From positions 28,471,501 through 28,535,500 of the forward strand of contig CM072336.1 in the NCBI GenBank assembly GCA_036874045.1: 64,000 nucleotides of DNA, in the 5' to 3' direction. Both the position numbers and the translations under genes were made by a program. The stretch's first letter is position 1, and the number at the start of each line of letters is the position of its first letter. The DNA comes from Cymodocea nodosa. Its lineage: Eukaryota > Streptophyta > Magnoliopsida > Alismatales > Cymodoceaceae. The notes beneath the pieces are model-generated. The model ran no database searches. It was not told the origin of the DNA and worked only from the letters and a program-made list of their open reading frames with translations. Positions 1 to 11,900 of this stretch are shown piece by piece.

Positions 1-930
1 TCTTAAGAAACAAAAGAGTGAACTTCTCAAAAGCAATCAAGACATCAATATTTAAGAAGTTGACGCTAATTTATATTGATCTATGGAGACAACACTTGTG
101 AAATCTATTGAAAGTTCAAGTTATCATATCACTTTCATTGATGATTGTAATGGAAAAGTATGAGTTTATTTTTTAAAATAAAAGTCTAATGTGTTTGTTG
201 TCTTCACAAAGTAAAAAATAGAACTAAAAATTCAGACAAGGTAGAAAATAAAAAGTGTAAAATCAGACAATAGTGATAAGTATCACAGTAGAGAGTTCAA
301 GTCTTTCTGTGAAGAAAATAGTATCCACAAAATGAGAATTGTTGCTAGAAATTCTCAATAAAATGATATCACCAAGAGGATGAACTACACTTTACATGAA
401 AGAACAATAAGGCATGAGATTGCATGCCAACTTGTCTAAAGAGTTCTAAGTAGATGTGATCAATATAATAGCATATTTAATCAACAAACGGTCATCTATC
501 TCCTTGTGATATAAGATCCTTGAAGAGAAATAGATAGGGAGAAAGGTAAACTAAGCCAATCTGAAGGTCTTTGGCTTGTATGCACACATTAATGTCGAAG
601 ATAGAGACAAGTTGGATCTTAAAGCCAATAAGTGATCTGGAATGACTAAAATAAAAAAATATTGAAGCAGAAGAATGTCACACTAGACGAATCTATCATA
701 CATGGGCATAGATATGGAGTTAAGACAGATGACTGATGACATTACCGAAGAATCTCAAAAAGTCCACAAGGTTAAGTTGGATGACACTCAATAATAAAGA
801 TGTTAGTAAGAATGTAGCAAAAAATTTTGAAAACCAAAAAGAACATCTGGAGAGTGATTCTATTCCACATGTGAGGACACAACGAGCTCCCATCCCCAAA
901 AGCATATATGGGCTACTTCAACACATTCCA
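1..930 (+). mobile_element. Copia retrotransposon fragment (integrase)
   Basis: Frames read, with many stops, as the Copia integrase core and the sequence after it: VKSIESSSYHITFIDDC, VKSDNSDKYHSREFKSFCEE (RSDNG--Y--FC motif, with G replaced), then MNYTLHERT and RNVTLDESI-like KNVTLDESIIHGH. The first catalytic region and the terminal repeats are outside the window or lost. It sits in intron 15 of APC1, antisense to the gene. Confidence 0.75.
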
Positions 931-934
931 TAGG

Positions 935-1914
935 TAATAGTTAAAGAAGACAACGAGCTCCTATCTTCTATCCCCAATTAATACTAAGGAAATCAAAGAT
1001 TTCACATTTTCCATAGAGAAAGACCTTGCTCCAAGTCCGAATGGTTTCAGATGCTGCTGAGAAATCATAGCAGATGACTTAATTCAGTTCAAAATACCTT
1101 GTTCAGGAAGACCAAGTCCCTCTCTTCCATTGCTCTGTCCTCTATAACAATTGAAAGGGGTCCTTTGATAACATGATAGCCAAAGTGGAAGCCTCCCTAG
1201 ACTACTTTTCTAAATCCTGCAACAAGAAAAGATGCAGATCTAATGAGTTTCCTCTCCTTAGGAGGCTCATTTTCAAGTTGAGAGAAGTCTACAAGCCATG
1301 TGTTAGTTGGGCTGCATGGGAAAAACCAGTTCAGTAACAAATCAAGCTAAATAGAGATGGAGCTGTTAGCATAGACGGAATGGTAGCTAGTGGCGGTAAT
1401 CATCTGAAATGCCAATGGTGATATCCTAGGTGTGTTCTTAGAGCCTTATGGCCAAACAAGCGTCATAATGGCTGAGCTTAAAGCCTTACAATGAGACATG
1501 TCAATATGCAACAATATGGGCATTATTATTCATCACCTAGAAGTGGAAGTCAACTCACTTGCCCTTATGGATTGCCTTCGTCAAATCCAAAATTCCCCTT
1601 GTCAAGCCATGCCTGAATGGTCAACCTTCCAGCAGATCATCAGCCAAACTTACTCCATGAAACATATACCTCGTGAAGCCAACCTGATGGCAGACCTATT
1701 AGCAAATAATGGACTCAATGACAAACAGCTGGAGTTATTCCATCAACTGAGGGAGCTCCCAAAGGATGTTGAACAGCAATGGCATCTGGACAAGTTGGGC
1801 ATCTCCAGCAATGACGAGTCTTTAGTCTCTTTGCCTCTTTATTTATTTTCACCCTCTGTAACACTCCTTTTTAGGCCCCGCCCCTTAATAGACCAGGGAT
1901 TTAATTAAAAAAAA
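935..1914 (+). mobile_element. L1-type LINE, internally deleted (RT start joined to RNase H)
   Basis: Begins with the plant LINE reverse transcriptase entry motif FSIEKDLAPSPNGF, then passes without fingers/palm (no YADD) to an RNase H domain: IKLNRDGAVS, EVEVNSLALMDCLRQ and HIPREANLMADLLANNG (H-EAN-AD-LA). The RNase H end is open at 1498-1908. It ends in AGGCCCCGCCCCTTAATAGA and an A-rich tail at 1907-1914, a 3' end shared with the LINE at 13149-15569. Confidence 0.8.
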
Positions 1915-2029
1915 GACTTAGTAGCCAGTTGCATATCCATTTGTCCAGTAAACCTCTAAATATGTAATTAGACTTAATAATGAAGTCAATACTACTCTCA
2001 TTTCTTTTTTCACAAGGTATCAACACAGG

Positions 2030-2640
2030 TTTAAAACAAAATCCACCCAACCCAACAGCCACCAACCTCTCCTAGAGCAAGTGACCCCTTCCCACCTAAA
2101 CTGCCCTCAAAAACTCCCAATTCAGACTCCTCTGTCTCGAGGACCACAGACCCTCCACTACCAACAAGGTCCCCCAGGGCAAATAATGATCGTCACCAAG
2201 CCCCAAGGGGTCATTTACTAGAACCAACATTGTTACTTGCAAGTGGGTCACCACTGTCTAGTGTAAATCAAATGGAGTTGTAAATAGATACAAAGCCTAA
2301 TTAATTGCTTTATGCGACAAATGCTTTTCACTCCCATTATCAATGAAGACACCTACCCAAGATCATCAGCTGCTTTAGAACAAACCACCACATGACAACC
2401 TACCCTCCAACACTTTTGGCACTTCCATCCATTTTGGCAAGCCTTACTCCAATAGCCCTTTCCAAGACACTTTAAACATATTACACCCATCACTGATAAG
2501 ATGCCAGGATCCATAGCATTGACATCAATGGTTACAAGGTGAAACACCAGTTTTCTCCAGCAAATCCACCAGCTCCTATTGAAGGACAGAGGTGAAAAGT
2601 GTGCCATCCTAACAATCAACCACTCCTCATCAAAAGGGAT
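2030..2640 (-). mobile_element. LINE ORF1 remnant with two zinc knuckles
   Basis: An 88-residue frame (2619-2353) carries CLKCLGKGYWSKAC and CQKCWRVGCHVVVC, the paired zinc knuckles of plant LINE ORF1 with His replaced by Tyr in the first and by Cys in the second. The C-rich sequence to its left has no readable domain. A run of 12 C follows at 2664-2675. Confidence 0.6.
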
Positions 2641-2903
2641 AGGCTAGAGTTTCGAACTTTTCACCCCCCCCCCCCTTTTTCTCCATTCAATCAAGAACAG
2701 AATACTTAACCACAAAACTGTGGTGCCTTGATACCAAAAATGGTATGCTTAAGCTAATTGAAGTATTTCAATAATTATGTATTTTAGTGTTTGAAAAATT
2801 GTCCCAAATATAAGTATAGGCATTATTTGATGGTGATAAAATATATTCATATACACAAACAACAAATCTCAAACCACTGAAAATGGCATGCATATGAACT
2901 TAC

Positions 2904-2963
2904 AGTTGCATTTTGTTGTGCTGGCAATCGTCCAGAGAGATTCAGTTTTGGAACATGTAGTGC
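2904..2963 (-). CDS. APC1: APC1 exon 15 (last in window)
   Basis: Residues 937-956, ALHVPKLNLSGRLPAQQNAT, the segment that precedes V-NLDPN in APC1. Acceptor CTAACAG, strong donor ACT|GTAAGT. No following exon can be seen in the 2.9 kb left of it, so intron 15 runs out of the window. Confidence 0.92.
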
Positions 2964-5900
2964 CTGTTAGACAGAAAATGGCTCAAAACACCAAAACTGA
3001 ACTATAAATAATCAACAAGCTTTAACATCACACATTTTCAAAAAAAAGAATATATCAGTTAGAAAAGGAAATGCCTCTGTCAATAGTGTGTAAGATGTTG
3101 CTAAAGTGAAAGCTCCTCGTCCTAGGGGGAGGGCAGTAGTCCTCTGTGCAAGATTCCATAGCTGATGCTGTAGGGAAGGCAAAAAAATCAAATAATTACA
3201 ATAGCCAATAGAAGAAACCAGCATTTAATAACCACATCATGGTTTTTGAAGCAAGATGAAGTATGGTATCCATGCAAAATCAAACAATTAAAGAACCAAG
3301 TAGGCAAACTTCCAGGAATTGTAAAAATCTTAATTTTCAGATTATGGAATTGCAATTTTCTTGTTTGTGTCTTCATTATATGATAGGAAAGTTCAATGTT
3401 TTGTTTAGAATTTTCGTATAAGAAAATTTTCTTTCTGCAGAATGAAGAATAGGACAGTTCCCACTTAAGGTCATAATCAAACTTCAGCTAGACATTACAA
3501 TGGAATTTTAAATAAATAATTTTTTGGACATTCCACAGTTTTATGAATTTTCATAACTTTTGAACTTATTCTTACTTTTTCTACTATTTATCATTAAATC
3601 ACCATTCCTTAAAACAAACAAAAATATCATTGGGTGGGCCCAACACTGTAGATACAAAAATAACATTGAGAGGAGATTTAAATAGTGCAAAAGAAATTAA
3701 AAGAAATAGAGGTAGACCTAAAACTATTTAGTTGGTGATATTGGTTGCCAATAAGCCGAGTCAATGTCTTCAAAATGGAAAACTTATTTTTGATCTCCAT
3801 TTCTAATTGATGCATTCTTTGATCTCAAAGGATATGACTAAGCCAATTTTTTCTTATTTTATCTTCAATAGAGACAACTCTTACTTAGTTTTTAAACCAC
3901 TCATACATTTAAACATATACATCTCAATCAAGGAATAAAAAATTAATCTAATTCAGTGATTTTTCATTGATCTGGATTGAATTTTCAAATTAACAATACT
4001 AAAATAGTATATATTTCAGATATCATTAGGGTTCAAAAAATCTTTTCTTCAAGATCATTCTCTTTCCATGAAGTCCTTAGAACTAGAGATGTTATTAATC
4101 TATGAAAGGTCAGATAGGTTGATCCATGCGTCAAATTAATCAATTCAGTGGAGTAGTCTATTGCATCATCAGATCATTACCTACTTTGCTGACCACCAAA
4201 ACCTTTGCCTTCCTCTAAACCAATGGAACCCTTCATCTCAACCCTTAAGGCAATGAAGAAGAAGAAGAAAAAAAAAAGGAGAAAAGAAAGGGACTAAGCC
4301 ATGCACATGAGAAGAAAAGAAAAAAAAAGTGAAAGGGAGGAAAAGAGAAGGAAGAAAAGGAAAAAAAGAAAGAAAAAAGGAAAAGGGAAAAAAGAAAACT
4401 AAAAATATTATATTAAAATTAAATTTTAAAATGGTAAAAGTATTAAAAAATCACAAAAAAAAAAATATTTTTTATTTTTTTAATAAAATTATATTTACCT
4501 ATAAATAACATTTTTCTTATACATATCTCTTGTATTCTCACAAACTTTACAATTCATTTTTTAATTAATTTTCATGATATTTCTAAAAAATATTAAATAC
4601 ATTATATGAATAAAAATTTGTAATTTACCCTTAAATCTTATAATCAATAATATTTTTAATTATGGACATTGTAGAGAAGGGAAAGGAAAAAAGAAAAAGA
4701 TGAAAATGGGAAAAAAAATTATATAAAAAATGATAAAAGTATTAAAAAATTACAAAATCTTGACATTTTTAAATTTTATGTTTACTTATGAATAACATAA
4801 TCGTCTACTTGTCTATTATATTTTCACAAACTTTATTTTTTATTTTTTTAATTAATTCATACAAGATTTTTTTAAAGATATTAATTATATTATAGGAATA
4901 AATTTATAATTTACTCTAAAATCTTATCATCAATAAAATGAAGATTTTGGAAATTCTTTAGTACTATACATAATCTTATTAATTTGTATCTTGGTATGAA
5001 TTGTAACTTAAATTCTATTAAAATGTAACACAATAAATATTAAACTATATTTTACATTTTATTGAAATCTAACCTAAATTTTTAATCATTTATTATTATG
5101 ATTTTTTTTCAATTATCTGTATATGATTTAAAACTTTTCTCATGCATACATCTATTATATCTTTATCTAATTTATATTTTATTCATGATAATTGCCTAAA
5201 AAATTTATCTAAGTATTTTCATATGCTTATCATAACTTATTTTATCTTATCATTAATTTACAAGTTGAAATTTGAACTTTTTTAACTATTTCCACAAAAG
5301 TATCATGTTTCCACATATACAATCTTCAATCTTTAATATGTTTCCATTTTTTGAAAGATTGATCTTCGATACAATACCAATATTTGAAACATTAATTTCA
5401 ACAACTCAAATTTTTTGTATATGATCATGTTTTATAACTTAATATTCTTAACTAGCATAACAGGGCAAATAGCAGTTTTCTAGAATTTTTCTTTTAATTT
5501 TAAGGATATCCACCTATCACATACACTCTAGAACCATTTCTCCACTTTATTCATCATACTTTAACTTATGAACAATATCCTCTATATTTTCACCTTTATT
5601 ACTTATTACAGATCTTAAGTATTTAAAAATCTCATTTTTATGAATCTTATAGTCATTTAAGTATATACCTTCATCATTATTCCTATTTCATTGAACCTTT
5701 TTTTTTTTGTAAGAAAACCCCAGTCTACTTATGGCGCAAGGGTCCAAATACAAGGATGAAAACAACCATTACAAAGCAAAATTAAAAAAGAGACTTAAAG
5801 TGGTTCTCCTAAGAATCCCTAAGTTATCTTGAAACCATTGTTAGTGAGCTTCTCTAGGAAGAGTTGTGATTAGTCTAAAAAGGCACCTTTGGTTGCAATT

Positions 5901-8900
5901 AAAACCTGTCTTGGCCAACATGTCTACCAGGTGGTTGGCTTCCCCATGCACATTTTTAAGGGAGTAGGTTGTTAGGAACGAAATGCTTCACCAGAGGGGG
6001 GGTGAATGGAGAACAGTGTGAATTTAAGACTATTTTTCACTTTACTAATTAATTTGATTAATCAGTTTGCACAAGAAATAATCAGATAAAAATATCATAT
6101 ACAACAGAAATAAAGGTAAGAAACACGAGAATTTTAGGTGGTTCACCAACTCGGCTAGTCCACCCCTAAAGGTCACTTAGGCTTCACTAAGTATCTCAAC
6201 ACTTACACACTTTCAAGTCGAAGCAAGAACCAACTATACAGAAGTTTTTAAATATAAACTCTAGAAAACCAACACTCAGAAGTTTTCAGCTATAAAGTCC
6301 AAAAAAACCAACACTCAGAAGTTTTCAGGTATAAACTCCAGAAAACCATCTTGAATTTTCAGGTCGAAACTCAAACCAACAACTAAATGAAGTTTTAAGA
6401 TTGAAGCCACGAACCAAATAATCCTTCTTGGATCAGAATTTCAGCACATAGAGAGCTTTAAGAATCTTCTTGTAAATCCAACTTTCAATCGATTCTTTGT
6501 TGAACTGAATTTGAGTTTTCCTCTATATCAGTAATTGATCTGCAATGTATACTGTATCTTTGTATGTAATTATATCTGTAATCTCACTTGTAAGCTCTTT
6601 CTGAATACTGAATGATCTGACTGTATATATGCTTGAATATCCAACGATCATATTTTCTCCTCAACGAATGTATTCTGCTGTATTTGATTTGACTTCAGTC
6701 CCAAATATGGTAATTTACTGTTCTGTTTGATGTTCAGTAATTAACCTTCCGATAATCTTTGACTTTCAGATGGTTATATAAATAACTTACTGAAATGTAT
6801 CCATAACTTACCGATTCTTTACTCATATCCTATTATCTGTCACGTAAGGATTTTAAGTTGCTCACGTGAAAAAGTCAAATGTTCGGAGACTTATATATTA
6901 ACTTACCGAAAAAAGCTCCTGACTTTCGAATAGTTAACTACTGTAACTCTTCGAAATTTCTTTTAAGTCTCCGACAGCTGTCTCTTCAATTCTGCACGTG
7001 CATAAAAGAATAACTTAAGTTTCGGATAGTTAAGAATGTAACTCACTGAAACTTTCCATTTTTAAGATAGTTATCTTTCTAACTCTTCGAAAATCCATTT
7101 GAGCTTCTGTTTGGAATTCTGCACGTAGGAAATTCAATAACTTAAGTTTCAAATAGTTAAACTGTAACTCACCAAAACTCTCTTAAAATTTCGGATAGTT
7201 ATCTTTCTAACTCTCTGAAAACTTATATGAACTTCTGTCTGGAATTCTGCATGTAGTAAATTCAATAATTTAAGTTTCGAATAGTTAAACTGTAACTCAC
7301 TGAAACTCTCTTGAAATTTCGGATAGTTATCTAACTCTCCGATTTTTCCTTTTAAACTTTTAACTGCCGGCTTCTCCATTCTGCACGTACGTAATAAGAT
7401 GACTTAAGTTTCGGAAAGTTATACCTGTAACTCTCCGAAAAACTCGAATAGTTATCTAACTCTCCGAAAAGAAAACTCGGATAGTTATCTAACTCTCCGA
7501 AAAGTCCTTTAAGCTTCTGTTCTGTATTTCTACACGTGGTTAATTGAATGACTTAAGTTTCGGATAGTTATCATTTCTAACTTTTCGATTTTCCTTTTGC
7601 TTTTCGATTTGACTCTCCGAAAGCTTTATAATTTCGAATAGTTATTCTTGTAACTGTCCGATAGTATTGCTGCTGCTTTAAACTTGCTCTTCAGATACTT
7701 AAACATGTAACTGTCCAATTTTTCTGTATCTCTATAGCAGTATCTTCTGAAACTTTCTCCATCTGTTCGTCTGTTTTTTGATCTTTTACTGAGCTATCAT
7801 AACTATGAAATACAATTTGGTTTACTCACATAGGTTTTTGCATTATCAAAATACTAGGATCCTAATATAGGTATGGTTGACTTGGTCCTTCAACATGGAC
7901 CAAAGTGGCAGAGCTTGACCCAAGATGCATTGAGTCTATCTTGATCTCTATGCACTCCAGTTGAATGCCCAGGTGATTACAAATGGTTAGTCCGTTGAGG
8001 GTGGCCTAGAATTCTGCCACTAACATAGGCCTCTTGGAAAGCAGCAATCATCTCCCCCTTGTGGTTGCAAATGATACCTCGACCTGAAGCTTTGCCATTT
8101 TTGTTCATCACAACATTCATGTTGATCTTAAGTCTCATATTCAGCCACATTGATCAGCTGAAGCCCAACTTCAAAATTCTTAAACCCAAGTTTTGATAGT
8201 AATGAAGCCTCATCAAAGTGGCATTGAACACTGAGGAAGGTTTTGTAAAAGGTATCTAAGGATGAATAGGATTTACAAAGTATCCTCTACCATTCTCATA
8301 TATCGAAGAACAATGTTCCATTCAGCATTCTCAAAGGATGTTAGCCCCCAAGAATTTTAGGGTTTTTTTACCAAGAGTTTGTTTTTTCTGAAAAAAGAGT
8401 TTTGTACAAATTGTATCCACTCAAGTTGGTTTCTCAAATTAAGGCCAAGTTTCCTGTTTATTTAGAATCTACAATGAATTGCCCATTCCCCTTCAAAGCA
8501 GAGGTGTTGTTTAAGTCTTCTTGAAGTTAAATTGTACAACATTTGTATCTTGAAGTCATTTGGTAACCCCTTTATTGCCATTGGCTTTCATTGGGAGGAT
8601 GGAGTGAAACAAATGGCAAAGGAAGAAGGAGATCCTTGCAGGTATGAATCTATTCCAAATACCTACATTTAATTGGGTCAGACTATTCCTTTTTCTAGCA
8701 TCCCATGCTATTTTGATTGAGAGCTCCTTATCGAAAGATTTGACCTAGCTAAGTTGGTCCAAGAAGACTAATGAGAAGACTAAAGTGTCTATGAACCTCT
8801 TCACCAATATGGCTAAGGAGTGAGAGCTGGTCTAAAGTGTTGTGGTTAACTGCAACCTCAACAATGGTCAAATGCTCCAGACCCACTTTTGCATTCAAAG

Positions 8901-11900
8901 AGCTTGAGAACAAACCAAAGGGGACCCACCAATCATGCTAAAAGTTGATATTTAGAATCTACAATGAATTGCACATTCCCCTTCAAAGAAAAGGTGTTGT
9001 TCTAAGTCTTCTTGAAGCTAAAATTCTACAACACTTGTATATTGAAGTCATTCGATAACCTCTTTTTTTGGTGTTGACTTCAATTAGGAGGATGGAGTGA
9101 AACAAATGGCACAGGAAGAAGGAGATCATTGTAGATATGTATCTATTCCAAATACCTATATTTAATCAAATGACAATTCCTTTTCCTAATAGCAACCCAA
9201 GCTATTTTGACCAAGACCTCCCCTTTGGAAGATCCAACCTAGCTAAATTGGTCCAAGGAGATTGTGAGAAGACTTAAGTGTCTATGAACCTCTTCACCAA
9301 TATGGTTAAGGAGTGAGAGCTGGTCTAGAGTGTTGCAGTAAACTGCAACCTCAACAATGGTTAAATACTCTAGACCTGCTTTTGCATCCATAGAGCTTTA
9401 GATTAGACTAGAGGAGAGCCATCAATCTTGCATTCCCAAACTACTTTAACTGACTTTGAAATGCTACTCCATTTGATTCAGTGAGTCATACTTTCCCCTC
9501 AAACGAAATTGGCAAACATGAATTGTAACCTATCAAGGATCCCAACCAAGATGTCATAAGCACTCATGAGATGGATAGGCAGATTGGAAACGAAATGTTT
9601 AATCAAAGTGATTGTAGACCTTGGGCAGACAAGTCTACTTTTTCAACCTATTAGTTTGCTTTGGATCTTTTGCACCAACCCCTCAAAATAAATGTTCTTA
9701 ACTCTTCTTTTGAATAACAGGCCACCTGAGTAGTGGAAAGAGAAGTATTCCTACTAGAACCCTATGACTAGATATAGCCTTTGGTGCCACAAAAAAGCTT
9801 TTACTTGTATTAATTTTCTATCCTAAGAAACACTAATACTCCTGAAGGAGCTCCATATCATTTTTAATATCATTTTCCAGACCATTCACAAAAAGAATTG
9901 CATCATCAACATAGAAGAGTTGGAATATAATTGTGCTGCCTCTGCCTGCATTGTAGGGGATGAGCTTCATCGAGGAAATCAAATTATGTAGTCCATGAGC
10001 AAATACTTCTTTAATAATAAAGAGATAAGGCAAAAGAGGACACCCTACCGTAGTCCCCTTGAAGCTCTGAAAAAACTTATAATCTTCCATTAATTACCAC
10101 TGAGAAATTATTATGTTCAATGCATTTCTTGAGTAGCTCTATGTTGGTCAAGGAGAAGCCGAACTTAGTCATAACATGCTAGATGATCACCCACTCTAGC
10201 CAGTCAAAGGCCTTTTCCATGACTAGGTTGAAGATGATGCTTCCCCTTCTAAAACCATTATAAATATTTTGAGCTAATTCCTGAGCTAAAGCTATATTGT
10301 ACACAATACTCCTTTCTACCACAAATGTTCCTTGCAAGGGAGAAATTATTTTCAAAAGAGTCTTGCTATTATTTTGGATATTATTTTTGAGATAATTTTA
10401 TATCTAACATTATAGAGACTATTTTGTTGAACTTGCACCGTATATTCGGTTTTTGATCTACTCAATTTAAATCCTTTGAACTCTAAGCTCTCTCCAAAAT
10501 TATTGTTAGTATTGCATGGTTTATTAGGTGTATTATGTGACTTAAATCTCAAATGGGTATTTTTTTAATTTCCACTTCTTATAATCTCTCTTTATATAGA
10601 AGTACTATGATATGCAAAACAATCAACTCATTTTTACCCTAAAACAACTTATTACATAGCACTAGAGCCCAACCTCTCCAAAACCAACTGACAACCCATC
10701 TTAGCTAAAAAATCCCACTACCACCAAGACTACTCATCAACGGCCCCTTCCTCCTTTGTTGAGGTCACAACCAACTCTTCTCAAGCCTGCAGTTTAGCTC
10801 AACTTCCACAAGCCTACAACAAGACTATCTAGCCTCCCTTCAAGAGCCAACCATCTCCTACCACTCTCCAAAGGTTGACGACAAACACTTTCTATCGTGC
10901 CAAGACTTGTCATTGGTCTTTCTCCTCTAACTAGCCAATGTATTAGGCTGGTAAATTGGATTATTCAGCAAAACCGAGGATGGAGCACATCCCTCCAACT
11001 ATACTTTTACTGTTGGACTTTCCAAGGTACATCCAAAGGTCTACCTCCACTATGGGACACTATTAATTTTTGATTGTTGTTGTTCTCACCAATTTCAGAC
11101 CTGTGCTTCCAAATTTTACTATTACTTGTGATTCCATAAGTTATCCTCTAGCAAAAAACTTAAGTGGTAAATTTGAAAAATTAAATGGAAAAAACTACAT
11201 TATATGGGCACATAGTTTCAAAAAATTTCTACCAACCCATAGGCACTTGAAGCAATTTATACAACCCACACCAAATGTCAAAGATGTTTCCAATGAAGAT
11301 TTGTGCATTGCTAACACCATGTTATCTCATGGACACTTGACAATATGGAGTTCAACATTACCCACAGCATAATTATGCTCAAGTCAACCAAAAAGATTTA
11401 GGATACATTGCAACTTACTTAAGGATATGAGAAGAACATCAGCTAGATTTTTCACGCATGAGTAGATATTCACTGATTATCAAGGAGGCACACTGTTTAG
11501 GAGCGCTTCATAGCCTTTGGTGTCCTTACTAACAAGCTTGAGAATCACCAACCACTCACAACTAATATCACCAAACTACTTGTCACTAACTACCTCCACA
11601 ATTTGAATCCAAAAATCTCAAGTCAAGTTCAGATACTTGGTGGTGACACTATTTCCAATCTCTAGACCACCGTTTCTAAGGTGTTGAGGATCTTGTCATC
11701 AGCTCATGGCTCCCTAACCAATCATTCCACTATGACTACTCAAGGTCATGGTTGTGGTGTAGGTAGAGGTACTAGTTGAGGAGGTTGCAATCAACAACCT
11801 TATGAGTATTGTAGCCGAACCAACCACCAATTAGATATGTGTTGACAAAAATATGGCAAACCAAATTGGACATATTTATCGACTAAGATACCAAAATCTG

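Larger units (their letters stand above)
5698..10350 (-). mobile_element. L1-type LINE, split by a solo LTR and carrying a 490-bp duplication
   Basis: Minus-strand element with its A tail at 5698-5708. Reading 5' to 3': RT with ERSIVYNIALAQELAQ and VMEKAFDWLEW (10.3-10.1 kb), then 10090-9833 with GTTVGCPLLPYLFII and the catalytic box FYVDD; then a decayed connection domain; then RNase H ending VHGEANHLVDMLAKTG at about 5.9 kb. The 5' end is lost (EN and ORF1 absent). Stops and shifts make it non-coding. Confidence 0.82.

Noticed and set aside
5970-7867. Minus frame 7149-7379 as a gene
   Set aside because: It is made of the LTR's tandem repeats read in one frame.
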